Below, piece after piece: positions 8,695 through 17,462 of a stretch of 64,000 nt of DNA (position 1 is the first letter of the stretch; each line of letters begins with the position of its first letter). The stretch is from Vulcanimicrobiota bacterium (GTDB lineage: Bacteria > Vulcanimicrobiota > Xenobia > Xenobiales > JADMJV01): the NCBI GenBank assembly GCA_023447635.1, contig JAEXNA010000245.1:56796-120795 (forward strand), in the 5' to 3' direction. Below the pieces are notes generated by a model. It searched no databases. It was not told the origin of the DNA and saw only the letters and a list, made by a program, of their open reading frames with translations. Made by a program: the position numbers and the translations under genes.

Positions 8695-9368
8695 GGAGCC
8701 TTGGTTGCAGTTTTAGCGGGAGCCTTCGCGGGCTCTGGCGAGGGCTTGGTGGGAGCCGAGGGCTTCTGGCTGGAGCCCTCGGGAGTGGCCGATTTCGTGG
8801 GCTCCGAGCTATCCGGAGCCGTCGCGGCGGTCGCCCACTTTACCGTGTTCATGGTGGCGTAGGCGTCCTCGAGTCCTTGCTTTTCTCGCTCGATCGGGTA
8901 GTGGATCATGAAGTTGTATTCGTGCCCGTCGTGCAGGGCCACCGTGAGCAGGGTCTGGTGAGTCGCCTCGCCGTTGGGCGGGAACATGTTCTCGACCACG
9001 AAAGCGGCGGCTTGCCCGCCGTCGACGGTGATCATCATCCGCCCCAGGCACGGCGCATCCTTGGGGAGCGAGCGGACCACGCTGTCGTACAGCTGCTCGA
9101 TGGTGCTTTCGGCCTTGCCCTTGGTGACCACGATGGCCACCTCGTCGAGCGAGGCCAGCGAGAGGACAGCGTGCGGGTTGTAGGTGACCCGAAAATCTTC
9201 CAAGGTGGTCAAGGTGAAACTCTTGTCCGAGGCGCGGAACTCTAACCGGGGCTCTTCGGCCAGGGATGGCAGCGCCAGCACCAGGAGCGTCGCCAGCAAG
9301 GTCGCCAGTAGCAGCCCCAGGCGACCCAGCCGCCAACGGCGGCGAACCTTCCCATCATTTGACCTCAT
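8691..9368 (-). CDS. Secreted or membrane-anchored protein of unknown function
   Basis: 225 aa. A basic N-terminus (KVRRRWRLGRLG) precedes a Leu/Ala-rich hydrophobic stretch ending ALPSLAEEP, so it is exported or N-terminally anchored. The centre (about 45-165) is a compact alpha/beta region with no motif I know. The last 40 residues are a Ser/Thr/Pro/Lys/Ala-rich disordered tail. The start overlaps the end of the upstream M14 peptidase gene by 14 bp, which implies cotranscription and perhaps a related role at the envelope. Confidence 0.75.
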   Translation of the reverse strand: MRSNDGKVRRRWRLGRLGLLLATLLATLLVLALPSLAEEPRLEFRASDKSFTLTTLEDFRVTYNPHAVLSLASLDEVAIVVTKGKAESTIEQLYDSVVRSLPKDAPCLGRMMITVDGGQAAAFVVENMFPPNGEATHQTLLTVALHDGHEYNFMIHYPIEREKQGLEDAYATMNTVKWATAATAPDSSEPTKSATPEGSSQKPSAPTKPSPEPAKAPAKTATKAP

Positions 9369-10761
9369 AACGCACCGCCTCTAACAACGCCTCTTTGTTC
9401 TCCAACCACATCGCCTCGCCCCCGCCCTCCGGAAACTCGAGAGTGATGGTCGGGATCTTGCGCTCGCGTCCGACGTAGGTGCCGAACGAGCCCGGGGTGG
9501 GATAGCCGATATCCGGCTCTACGGGGTAACCGTTGAGAGCGCTCATGCGTTTCGCTAAATCGCCGGCCGGTCCGTCGTAGTTGACGTTATGAAGCGGAGC
9601 GTGAATCGTCACGATCTTGCTCGGCCCGAACTCGTCGATGATCTTGATCACCGCCTTCGTCTCGGGCTCGGAGCCCGCACTGGGGCCTCCCCAGTAGCGC
9701 GTCCCTTTCCCCTCGGAACTCCAGTTCTTGGCCGGGAAGTTGCGATTGACGTCGACCTTGTTGGCGTTATAGCGGGTTCCCGCCGCCAGCGCGTCCGGGC
9801 TGAGCACGGGACAGATCAGGACACTGCGCCCTGCCAGCTCGCCAGGCGTCTTGGACAGGTACTGGACCAGGCGGCGGCAGGCCGTTTCGCCTGCCGGTTC
9901 GTCGCCGTGGAAGACTCCGAAAATCAGGGTGCGGTTGGGCCCATCGCCCAGACGTGCGACCTCGATCGGGCGCCCTTTGACGGACTGTCCCACGGTCGTC
10001 CAGACGATGCCGTCCTCCGAAAGCGAGGTAGCCATACTCATCACCGATTCCTCCGAAATCTTTGCTCCACTCCAGCGGAAGGCCCAGCCTCGGCCCAGTC
10101 CCAGAGTGGTCTGACCCTCCGCCTTCCAGAAGCGCGCGCCTTCCTTGCCCAGACGCCAGCGCACGCCGGTAGGCACCGGGCTCCAGGGGCTCAGCGTCAG
10201 GCGAGGCCCTTCTGCGGATGAAGTCCAGGCTGCCCACTCGCCAGCGGCGGGCTCGGTAGGCTGCCAGCCGTTACGCTCTAGCCAGGCCGACATCCGGGGG
10301 GACAGGGTTGGAGCCGGTCCCAGGTCCGGAAGGTTGGAGGGGTCGGCCGGCTCGGCCGAGGGGTCGGGCGAAGGCTCTGGCGAGGGAGCCGCGCGGGGCG
10401 TTTCTTCAGGACCGGGGACGGGCTCGTCGGGCTCACCGGCGGGGGTCGTCGGGCCGGGCGCTCCCACCGCCTCCTCTGAGGGCGACCCTGAGGGCGACTC
10501 TGAGGGCGACTCCGCGCGGGGCGTTTTCGAGGGCTGCTCCTTCGCGCCGGAGCCCGTGCGGGGCGTTTCCCCAGGGCTCTGGGAAGGCTGCTCCCCTGAA
10601 TTCGACTCCGCGCGGGGCGTCGGCTCTGCCGCGGGGCCAAGTCTGGCGACGGCTAACGGGGTCTCTAGAGCGAAGCTATCCCGGGAGGGCCCCGAGGGAA
10701 GCTCCTGAGCCTGCACAGAGCCCATCAGCAGAGCGGAAAACAGCAGCGAGCGGATTTTCAT
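9355..10761 (-). CDS. Exported M14-family zinc peptidase, MpaA-like
   Basis: 468 aa. A signal peptide (MKIRSLLFSALLMGSVQA) is followed by about 110 residues of disordered Pro/Ser/Glu linker holding five TPRA or TPRT elements, each encoded by a copy of the dispersed GC motif. The peptidase domain starts near residue 245: zinc ligands in GVFHGDEPAGE, the substrate-binding VDVNRNFP, the third zinc ligand probably in TIHAPLHN, and the catalytic Glu in TLEFPEGGG. This pattern matches murein-peptide amidases and related M14 carboxypeptidases, so trimming of cell-wall peptides is likely (inference). It forms a coupled pair with the downstream secreted-protein gene. Confidence 0.88.
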   Translation of the reverse strand: MKIRSLLFSALLMGSVQAQELPSGPSRDSFALETPLAVARLGPAAEPTPRAESNSGEQPSQSPGETPRTGSGAKEQPSKTPRAESPSESPSGSPSEEAVGAPGPTTPAGEPDEPVPGPEETPRAAPSPEPSPDPSAEPADPSNLPDLGPAPTLSPRMSAWLERNGWQPTEPAAGEWAAWTSSAEGPRLTLSPWSPVPTGVRWRLGKEGARFWKAEGQTTLGLGRGWAFRWSGAKISEESVMSMATSLSEDGIVWTTVGQSVKGRPIEVARLGDGPNRTLIFGVFHGDEPAGETACRRLVQYLSKTPGELAGRSVLICPVLSPDALAAGTRYNANKVDVNRNFPAKNWSSEGKGTRYWGGPSAGSEPETKAVIKIIDEFGPSKIVTIHAPLHNVNYDGPAGDLAKRMSALNGYPVEPDIGYPTPGSFGTYVGRERKIPTITLEFPEGGGEAMWLENKEALLEAVRYEVK

Positions 10762-10767
10762 AAACTT

Positions 10768-11187
10768 TCAGGCGCTCTTCGGCAGAACACGAACGTGGAC
10801 CTGAGTGGAATGCTCGGCCCCGTCGGTCTCGGCGGTCAGGATGTCGACGGAAACCTCGTCGTCGATCAAGGTGAAGGTCAGCCGGCCCAGGTCGCCCACA
10901 GGGAACGACTCTTGCTGCTTACCGTACAAACACTGCAGGGCTCCGTTTTCCACCCACATCGCACTGCGGGCGCCTTTGTGGATGTACTCGACGCGGTCGC
11001 CGGTCAGGGAGAGCAGTTGGGCGCCGAAAAGCTGGTCCTTGACCACCATCAGCACGTTCGAAGAGTAAGAGGCGACGCGCGCCTTAGGATCGCGAGGAAC
11101 CTCGTCGAGAAGACCAAGCCGCTTGGCCATCGTGTAACCGAACAGGGCAAACCCCCCCGCGGCTGCCCAGATATAAACTTCCGCCAT
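10768..11187 (-). CDS. Single-pass membrane protein of unknown function
   Basis: About 139 aa. I chose the ATG at 11187 because it places a transmembrane helix (VYIWAAAGGFALFGYTMAKRL) at the N-terminus; an upstream extension would run through the repeat-rich spacer. The cytoplasmic part is predicted beta-rich, with LTGDRVEYIHKGARSAMWV and FPVGDLGRLTFTLIDDEVSVDIL. No family recognised. It ends 6 bp before the M14 peptidase start, so the two plus the next secreted-protein gene probably form one operon. Confidence 0.7.
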   Translation of the reverse strand: MAEVYIWAAAGGFALFGYTMAKRLGLLDEVPRDPKARVASYSSNVLMVVKDQLFGAQLLSLTGDRVEYIHKGARSAMWVENGALQCLYGKQQESFPVGDLGRLTFTLIDDEVSVDILTAETDGAEHSTQVHVRVLPKSA

Positions 11188-11245
11188 GGGCGGGAGGTTC
11201 TGTTCGCCTAGCCGGGCTCCTGTCGTGGCAGAGAGGCCCACACGA

Positions 11246-11437
11246 CCCGCGCGGGGCGTTTTCGAGGCCGATGTGGATTTGCCCAAGACCCGCGAGGGGC
11301 GTTCGCGAAGCCTACCCGAGAGCCATCAAAGACACGCGCGGGGCGTTCGCTGGGCCGACCTGAATTTGCCCTGCCGACGGCCCAGAGCCCGAGTAGTGAA
11401 CATCCCCTTCGGCGCCCCGGGAACCCCGCGCGGGGCG
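11246..11437. repeat. Spacer with four copies of the dispersed GC motif
   Basis: Copies with the core CGCGCGGGGCG or a one-base variant lie near 11246, 11289, 11335 and 11423, three of them followed by TT and separated by 43-90 bp. Related flanking words (cgaggccgatgtggatttgccc, shortened here as gatttgccc; also gaatttgccc) follow two of them, so a longer unit was copied and has decayed. There is no gene here. Confidence 0.7.
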
Positions 11438-11483
11438 CGTGGTTGGGAAGGGAAACCTCGAGCAAGGACAAGAAAGGAGAGCC

Positions 11484-11693
11484 ATGCCTCGCTGCTACTC
11501 TTGCGGACAGTTCGTCAAGAAGCCCCATCGAGAGGTGGACGGCCGGGTCGAAAGGGCCTTCTGTGACCTCTGCTACGCCGAACGCGACTGGAAGTTCGGG
11601 ACCGACCGCGCCACCGCGCCCTCCGAGCCGTTGCGCGTGCCCGCTCCGCCACTCAGCTTCTGGGATCGCGTGCGGCGCTTCTTTAGCCTCTGA
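11484..11693 (+). CDS. Small CxxC zinc-ribbon-like protein
   Basis: 69 aa with a strong Shine-Dalgarno sequence (AAAGGAGA) ending 3 nt before the ATG at 11484. Two Cys pairs, CYSCG near residue 4 and CDLCY near 27, would form a zinc ribbon. The tail is Pro-rich and ends in an amphipathic basic/aromatic segment (FWDRVRRFFSL) that could touch membrane. It stands alone between spacers and is followed by a terminator hairpin. Function unknown. Confidence 0.75.
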   Translation: MPRCYSCGQFVKKPHREVDGRVERAFCDLCYAERDWKFGTDRATAPSEPLRVPAPPLSFWDRVRRFFSL

Positions 11694-11702
11694 CCAGGCC
11701 GG

Positions 11703-11735
11703 GAAAAGTCTTCCGTAGCGCACGGAAGACTTTTC
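11703..11735 (+). terminator. Intrinsic terminator
   Basis: A 14-bp perfect stem (GAAAAGTCTTCCGT at 11703-11716 with its complement at 11722-11735), 5-nt loop, TTTTC at the 3' edge. It follows the small zinc-ribbon gene and could also work on the opposite strand. Confidence 0.88.
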
Positions 11736-11826
11736 GCTCGCCCACGACGAACTTCATCTCTGGTGGGTAGACCGATGGAACCCACGGCGAGCTCCTGAGC
11801 CCCAGGGCTGGTTCAGCGAGCTCCCT

Positions 11827-12267
11827 TTGAGAGCCAGCCTGAACCGCGCCTGGTGGAGATTCCAGTCCGAAAAGGAGCCGTCCCCAACCGCACTTCCCTG
11901 GAGCCGCACGACCTTGAACGCCCTCGCTGGCCCGTTAGAGACCCACGACGAGCTCGGCCGCATCCAGTTTGAACTCGCTAGTCGTAGGCAAACGATGGCC
12001 GAGGCGATTGTCTTGATGGAGATCTGCCGATTGAAGGCTGCTGGCCAAGCCGTCCCGACTCCGTGGTCCCAATTCCGCCCAGAGATAGCGAGAATCGGTC
12101 AGGCCTACAGCGATTGGTTGGAGCTGCGAAAGACGGACGAGGGCCCGAAGCTCATTCGATACAGCCTGCTGCGCCCCCAAGGCCGTACGTCCGATCTGCA
12201 GCTGAAATTTCGAAGCCATCCCGAACAACGCTCGTATATGGGAGCGCGGCAACGGGATTCCCGCTGA
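11827..12267 (+). pseudogene. Truncated paralog of the membrane protein encoded at 12925-14679
   Basis: The frame encodes about 146 residues from a TTG and stays open upstream to at least 11758 without a start codon. Its middle matches the C-terminus of the protein encoded 600 bp downstream: IVLMEICRLKAAG against IVLMELKRLEALG, and WSQFRPEIARIGQAYSDWLE against WAEFRPEVRAVGEAYRDWIL. The membrane segments and soluble middle of the full protein are absent, and there is no good ribosome binding site. The simplest reading is a 5'-truncated duplicate; a small free-standing gene cannot be excluded. Confidence 0.65.
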
Positions 12268-12289
12268 CCTTGCAGAACGTTCGAGGCAT

Positions 12290-12919
12290 ATGACCGATTC
12301 GGATCAAGGACAACAGTTCGAGGCGCCGCTCGCTCTGCTTCAGGACATCGTCGACAACCTGAGGGCCGAGCCGTCCGCCGACGAGTTGGCCGAGCAGTTG
12401 GCCACCCTGGAAGGCGCCGTCGAAGAGCTCCTCGACCTCGTGGCCGCCTCTCTGGGCGAGCTAAAGTGGGGTAACCCTTCGGCCCAGAACGAGCTCGAGG
12501 ACATCTCCGAGCAGCTCCAGGACCAATTGGGAGTCCTGGGTGACGCCCTGCTCAGCGCTCGCTCCTTCGAAGACCTGCTCGCCGCCCAGGAAGAGGCTAA
12601 CGCGATCCAGCTCTCCATGCCGATGACCTTGTCGCGACTGGAGTCGCTGCTGGACAGCCTGTCCGAGCCTCCCACCCCCGGCCTCTCCACTGCTCCCCAG
12701 GCGGCTCCCCCTGCACCTCAGGCCCCCGCCGGTCCTTTTGCCGAGTACGCTCGAGTCGAAGAGTCCGTAGAACTCCTTGAACTGCTGGCCGTGGCGGTCG
12801 TGGCTGTGGACAGCCATCTTGCCGACGGCGATCTGACCCATTTTCATCAGGCCTTGCAGCAGGTCGACCAGGCAGCCCTCGTCCTGCGGGCCGCGCTGGA
12901 TCCCAGCGGACGAGGATAA
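12290..12919 (+). CDS. Helical cytoplasmic protein of unknown function
   Basis: 209 aa from the ATG at 12290. It is acidic, Leu/Ala/Glu-rich and predicted almost entirely helical in two halves (about 10-125 and 150-205), joined by a Pro/Ala linker (residues 128-148). No Cys, signal peptide or membrane segment. Its composition resembles the small helical protein encoded at 22233-22598, but I could not show homology. The next gene starts 5 bp after its stop, so the two are an operon. Confidence 0.7.
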   Translation: MTDSDQGQQFEAPLALLQDIVDNLRAEPSADELAEQLATLEGAVEELLDLVAASLGELKWGNPSAQNELEDISEQLQDQLGVLGDALLSARSFEDLLAAQEEANAIQLSMPMTLSRLESLLDSLSEPPTPGLSTAPQAAPPAPQAPAGPFAEYARVEESVELLELLAVAVVAVDSHLADGDLTHFHQALQQVDQAALVLRAALDPSGRG

Positions 12920-12924
12920 CTTCG

Positions 12925-14679
12925 GTGGAGGGGTCCCCGTCGGAAGAGCCCGGGCCGAAGCCCCCCGTGACGGAGGGGTCCCGGACGGAGGGGTCGACTC
13001 CGGGACAAGCGCCAACAGCGCCCGCCTCCGACTCGACCTGCCACTCCAACCCGTCACCTGCCTCTGCCTCCGCCTCTAGCGAAGTCGAGGGCGAAGTCGA
13101 GGGCGAGAAAAAATCGATCGCCGACCGCGCTCTGGTCCTGCACCTCAGCGGCTGGTGGCCCGCCTTCACGGTCGCCTTCGTGCTCTGCTCTAGCCTGATG
13201 CTGCACGAAGGGATTCGGGTCGTCCTGACCATCGGCCTGAGCGCCGCCTCGCTCTGCGCCGGGCTGTTCACCCTGATCGTCGGCCCTTTCCTGGGAAGTT
13301 GGAGGGCCAGCGCCCGGGGAGAGGGCGGGCACCTGATAAGGTCCGCTGTGCTCTGCCTGGGCCTTATCCCCTGGACCGTGCTCTCTCTGACCGGCCTGCT
13401 CATCGGGACGGCGATCATCGTGGCCTGGAACGGCCACCCTCCGAACCCGGCCGACGAACTGCTGCCCGGGCTCGACCGCATCATTGATGGTGTCCCCACC
13501 GCGACCCTGGGGCTGGCCTGGCTGGCCGGACTGGCGGCCTGCCTGATAGGACGGGAGATGGTGCGGGACGAGGTGGTGGTGTACAGCGGAGGTTCCCGCT
13601 GGCGCCAGGCGCTGTCCGTGCTGCTGTTGCTGCCCTACCTGTGGGCCTGCCAGATGGTGCTGAGCGCGGTCTGGGAAGGCTCGCGGTTGGACCCCGACCT
13701 TCGGCGGGCTTACGAGACCGACATCGCGGCAATGCTTCGTCACGGTACCGACGCTCAGGAAGCCGCCGTGGTCGATCTGCTGCCTGTCGGCTTCCGTGAG
13801 GACCCGGTAGTACAGGTCTGGCTGGCCAAAAAAAGCTCCTCCCCCGCCAAACGGAACGCGGTCCTGAAGCTCTGGTGCGAGCAGGCAGCTACGCTCTGGA
13901 CGGGAGACGAGTTCTGGAACCGCCCCCCTCTGGTCGCTCTTTCCCAGCTAGCCCGAAGCCGCGAGATCATCGAGCGCTCGGATCTGAAGCCGGCCCTGCG
14001 GGGCGAGGTGGCGGTCCGCAGCGAGGTGGTGCTGATCGAACACGGCGGCGTCAGCGTCACTCAGTCTCAGCGACTCTATGACATGACGCTTCCCGCCGAG
14101 ACCTGGGCAAAGCTGGTCGACCTGGGGCTCAGCCGGACCGACCTCCTGCAGGCGGCAGCGCTCGACGATCGCGATGTGCACGACCGCTTTGTCCAGGCGG
14201 CCGCCCGAGTGCTGGCCCGGGGCGACTACGACCTCGACGGCAACCTGCAGCGCCACTCCTTGGAGCGCTGCGCCGAACGTCAGCATCTGAACGCGCTGTG
14301 GCAATCGTACCAGGCGGGCAAGCCGTATCCCGTCGCGGACCACCCGCTGAGTCGCAAAGAGTTCGACAACCGGTATGCCAGTAGCCTGGCCTTCAACCTC
14401 AGCACGGCCGACAGCGACATCACGCAGGTCACCTACAGCGAAGAGGTGGCCCGCCAGGCGCTGGCCTACGATATCGTGCTGATGGAGTTGAAGCGGTTAG
14501 AGGCGCTGGGCGCTCCCCTGCCCCGCTCCTGGGCCGAGTTCCGCCCCGAAGTGCGAGCCGTCGGAGAGGCTTATCGCGACTGGATTCTGCTGGCCGCGAA
14601 CCCCAACGGGGTCACTCTGCGTCGGCAGCAGCCGCGCCACGGTACCGGGCTGACCCACAGCTTCGTCCAGTCTCGCTGA
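12925..14679 (+). CDS. Multi-pass membrane protein of unknown function
   Basis: 584 aa from a GTG at 12925, 5 bp after the previous stop. Residues 1-65 are a disordered Pro/Ser/Glu head. About five transmembrane helices follow between residues 72 and 255 (FTVAFVLCSSLML, LCAGLFTLIVGPF, TVLSLTGLLIGTAIIVAW, LGLAWLAGLAACLIG, ALSVLLLLPYLWACQMVL). Residues 260-584 are a soluble helical domain ending in VLMELKRLEALG and WAEFRPEVRAVGEAYRDW. That C-terminal block is duplicated at 11827-12267. No enzyme motif seen. The stop codon falls inside the first unit of an 18-bp tandem repeat. Confidence 0.78.
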   Translation: MEGSPSEEPGPKPPVTEGSRTEGSTPGQAPTAPASDSTCHSNPSPASASASSEVEGEVEGEKKSIADRALVLHLSGWWPAFTVAFVLCSSLMLHEGIRVVLTIGLSAASLCAGLFTLIVGPFLGSWRASARGEGGHLIRSAVLCLGLIPWTVLSLTGLLIGTAIIVAWNGHPPNPADELLPGLDRIIDGVPTATLGLAWLAGLAACLIGREMVRDEVVVYSGGSRWRQALSVLLLLPYLWACQMVLSAVWEGSRLDPDLRRAYETDIAAMLRHGTDAQEAAVVDLLPVGFREDPVVQVWLAKKSSSPAKRNAVLKLWCEQAATLWTGDEFWNRPPLVALSQLARSREIIERSDLKPALRGEVAVRSEVVLIEHGGVSVTQSQRLYDMTLPAETWAKLVDLGLSRTDLLQAAALDDRDVHDRFVQAAARVLARGDYDLDGNLQRHSLERCAERQHLNALWQSYQAGKPYPVADHPLSRKEFDNRYASSLAFNLSTADSDITQVTYSEEVARQALAYDIVLMELKRLEALGAPLPRSWAEFRPEVRAVGEAYRDWILLAANPNGVTLRRQQPRHGTGLTHSFVQSR

Positions 14680-14800
14680 ACGTAGCAACCTCGCTAAAGC
14701 GTAGGCACCTCGCTGAACGTAGCAACCTCGCGGCTCGCGCCGACTTCGCCGAACGCGCCGACTTCGCCAAACGCGCCAACCTCTCTAAACGTGCCGATGG
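14674..14800. repeat. 18-bp tandem repeat between convergent genes
   Basis: Seven degenerate units start at 14674, 14692, 14711, 14729, 14747, 14765 and 14783. All are 18 bp except the second (19 bp). The type unit is CGCTGAACGTAGCAACCT and occurs exactly twice. The TGA of the first unit is the stop codon of the membrane protein gene. Confidence 0.88.
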
Positions 14801-14811
14801 TCTGGAACGCT

Positions 14812-16284
14812 CTAGCTACGTTTGTCCGGTCGGCGAAGCTCGACATACATGTCGCCAAAGAACTGCTTCACCCGCAGCGGCTCGGCCGGCCCTGGAGTTT
14901 TATAGCGCAGGTGGATCGGCTCGTCTTCGGGAGGCGGCACGTAAGAGAGAAAAGAGCCCCAGCGGTTCAGCGACTCCCGCGCCTGCTCGTCCTCCTCGCT
15001 GCTCCGGGCCTGAACCAGGTAGGCGCCGTGACCAGACAAGTTGGAGGGCTCGGAAGCTTCCGAGGCCGACGCCTCGAGGTGCTCGTCAATCGCGTCGCGG
15101 AACCGCCGCTTGTCGGGAACGGTGTAGGCACAGGCCTCCAGAGCCTCACTCATTCGACTGTCTACCTCGATCCAGAGCGCCTTGTGACGCTGCTCTTCGC
15201 TGGCCACTTCGAGCCAGGCCTCGGGACCCTCATCGCTCGTCCGGCCGGTGATGTGGAGAGGGGTTGGAGGCATCCGCGTCTTGAGTGAGGTCGCCGCCCA
15301 GAGGCGAGCCTCCCTGACTCTGGCCTGGCGCTCCTTCGACTGCAGCAAAGCCAACCCCGTTATATCGCTGGCCAGCCCGTCGGCCGGCAGAAATAGGGTT
15401 AGCTCGAGGGGGGACGGCGTCGAGAAAAGCGGCTCTTCGTCGACGAGAACACCATCCCTGACCCAGGCCACCTTGGAAGTCTGCGGTTTCACCGACCATC
15501 CCACGCTGAGCAAGAAGGCGTAGTTGCCACCCAGCATCGGCTGAAAATAGCTGTTGTTGGCGATGGCATGTCGCTCGAGTTCGAAACTCATCTCTGGCCG
15601 AAGCCTCAGACGCGGTCCGCTGGTCGCGCGCACCCCTCGGAACTCGAGAGCGGGATAGAAATGAGCCGGGAACCCCGTAAGGAGATCAAGCGGCCGGTTG
15701 TCCAGGAACATAGGGATCGGAGAGAGGAAGCAAGCTCGGTTCAGCTCCTGAAACTCGGCGGAGAAATCCGCCACCGAGAAAAACCGTGCGAACAGGCCCG
15801 CTTTCTCGGGCGGCCGGACGCGAAGCTCGAGCAGCGGCTCGTCGACCGGCAGCGATCCCGATGAGATAGAACTTCGGCCTTCCGAGAGAGCCATGACTTT
15901 ACGACGCCCGTCCTGACTCCAGTGCAGTTCGAGAGTGTAGTCGCGCCCGAGCGCCGCCAGTAGCCCTCCCTGCAGGGGAGACCTGGGGTCGTCCGCCGCC
16001 TGCTCGAGGAAGAGGTCGCCCAGGGGAGTGCTCGGGTCGGGGTCGGACCGTAACGGCGCTGACATCACCAGTTCGTGTCGCCCCTGTTGGATAGAGACGG
16101 AGCGGGCCCCCAGGCGAACCATCGCCTGGACCACACGAACGGCCCAGAGCCCGGGCCGAGGCAGGGTAAAATGGGCTCGCTTGGCCATGGCAGAGCGGAA
16201 GTCGACCCCAAAAGAGCCGCTGCCGGCGTATACTCCCGCAGCGCGTTCCGTCGCGAGGAAGCCTTTCAGCTCGTCGTCGCTCAT
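14812..16284 (-). CDS. Unknown protein, first member of a lineage paralog pair
   Basis: 490 aa, soluble, no signal peptide. It clearly resembles the protein encoded at 55472-56812 in layout and in local blocks: an N-terminal helix rich in VVQAM/LVQAA after a Pro, a middle PIPMFLDNRPLD block (VPITCDGRRLSG in the paralog), AWVRDGVLVDEE against VWVQDGVVVREQ, and ASDITGLALLQSKERQ against TTDLSGLHLVESQALHE. The C-terminal 180 residues are not shared. A distant relation to GHKL/Hsp90-like proteins would fit the domain order, but no ATP-binding motif can be pointed to. Starts with ATG at 16284. Confidence 0.75.
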   Translation of the reverse strand: MSDDELKGFLATERAAGVYAGSGSFGVDFRSAMAKRAHFTLPRPGLWAVRVVQAMVRLGARSVSIQQGRHELVMSAPLRSDPDPSTPLGDLFLEQAADDPRSPLQGGLLAALGRDYTLELHWSQDGRRKVMALSEGRSSISSGSLPVDEPLLELRVRPPEKAGLFARFFSVADFSAEFQELNRACFLSPIPMFLDNRPLDLLTGFPAHFYPALEFRGVRATSGPRLRLRPEMSFELERHAIANNSYFQPMLGGNYAFLLSVGWSVKPQTSKVAWVRDGVLVDEEPLFSTPSPLELTLFLPADGLASDITGLALLQSKERQARVREARLWAATSLKTRMPPTPLHITGRTSDEGPEAWLEVASEEQRHKALWIEVDSRMSEALEACAYTVPDKRRFRDAIDEHLEASASEASEPSNLSGHGAYLVQARSSEEDEQARESLNRWGSFLSYVPPPEDEPIHLRYKTPGPAEPLRVKQFFGDMYVELRRPDKRS

Positions 16285-16397
16285 GGCACCCCCTTGTGCT
16301 TGGTCTCTTACGCTTGGTCCCTAACGCCTGTTCCCTACGCGGGTCACCGCGCCACGGCCCGAATCTATCCGTCTTCGCGCTGAGGGCGTGTCATCAC

Positions 16398-17462
16398 TTA
16401 GGCTTTGACCTGAGTCAGATTGTCGACCGCCAACTTCAGCGAGTCGAGTCGGTCGCGATGGGCCACCAGGGTACGAAGACCCGAACGGACCACAACCAGA
16501 TCTTCGACCCCTAACAGCAACACCTTTTCTTCGGGGTCCTCCGAGAACACCACGTTATGATTGGCCTCTTCACTCCACACCGAGCCGTGCAAGCGGTTCC
16601 CGAACCCGTCGAGCTCCAGGTACTGAGCCACGGCGCGCCAACCGCCCACGTCGTCCCAGGTGATCTCGGGGATCACAGCGCGAACGTCGGCCGCCTTTTC
16701 CAGAATGGCGTAGTCGACCGAGATCCGCTCGAGCTTATCAAAGGCAGCCATCAAATCTTTACGCCCCTCGGGGAGGTCGATCGAGGTCATAACTGGTTCA
16801 AGGATCTCGATGTGAGCGGGCAAGTTGCGGGCAAATTCGGCCAGGATAGCGTCGGTTCTCCAGACGAACATGCCGCTGTTCCAGAAGTAGATCCCGCTCT
16901 CCAAGAACACCTCGGCCACTTCCTGGCTGGGCTTCTCTTTGAACCGGTCGACCTGGTAGTGAGAGAGCTCTCCCCCCTCCAGCGCCTGGCCCATCTGCAG
17001 GTAGCCGAAGCCGGTGGCAGGGTAGGTGGGCCGAATCCCCAGCGTGTACAGGCCGCCCTTCTGGCAGGCCTCGACCGCCTCGCGCAGCGCCGCCTGGAAG
17101 TTCTCTAAAGGCGAGATCACATGGTCAGCGGTCAACAGGACCATGGTGGCTTCGCCAAAGCGATGACGAGTCATCAGCGTGGCCAGCGCCACCGCCGCCG
17201 CGGTGTCGCGACGCGACGGCTCGCCGATGATGTTTTCGCGAGGGATCTCGGGAAGCTGAGCTGCCACCAACTCTTCATAGCTCTCGTTGGTCAGCACCAT
17301 GATCTGCTCGGCCGGGACCAGGTCTCGAACCCGGTCGAAACTCATCTGCAGCAGACTCCGTTCGCCCACCAGCGAGAGAAACTGCTTGGGTCTTTCCTCG
17401 GTCGACAGCGGCCAGAAGCGAGTGCCCGCGCCTCCGGCCATAATCGTAACGACGGTCTTCAC
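16398..17462 (-). CDS. manC: Mannose-1-phosphate guanylyltransferase
   Basis: Makes GDP-mannose from mannose-1-phosphate and GTP for polysaccharide synthesis. The start is a GTG at 17462 that overlaps the manA stop in a GTGA, giving 354 aa; longer upstream frames would begin inside manA. The signature IMAGGAGTRFWPLS lies at the N-terminus, with ERPKQF, the HVISPLENF block, EKP at the active site, and FWNSGMFVWR. It ends after the nucleotidyltransferase and short beta-helix region, so it lacks the fused isomerase domain of bifunctional AlgA/ManC proteins; the separate manA supplies that activity. Confidence 0.95.
   Translation of the reverse strand: MKTVVTIMAGGAGTRFWPLSTEERPKQFLSLVGERSLLQMSFDRVRDLVPAEQIMVLTNESYEELVAAQLPEIPRENIIGEPSRRDTAAAVALATLMTRHRFGEATMVLLTADHVISPLENFQAALREAVEACQKGGLYTLGIRPTYPATGFGYLQMGQALEGGELSHYQVDRFKEKPSQEVAEVFLESGIYFWNSGMFVWRTDAILAEFARNLPAHIEILEPVMTSIDLPEGRKDLMAAFDKLERISVDYAILEKAADVRAVIPEITWDDVGGWRAVAQYLELDGFGNRLHGSVWSEEANHNVVFSEDPEEKVLLLGVEDLVVVRSGLRTLVAHRDRLDSLKLAVDNLTQVKA

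Noticed and set aside
7899..9245. 448-codon plus-strand frame
   Set aside because: Runs out of frame across the MBL gene and antisense into the next gene; Arg-rich composition typical of a shadow.
14674..14800. CRISPR array or att site
   Set aside because: Degenerate direct tandem units with no spacers; no integrase or mobile gene nearby.
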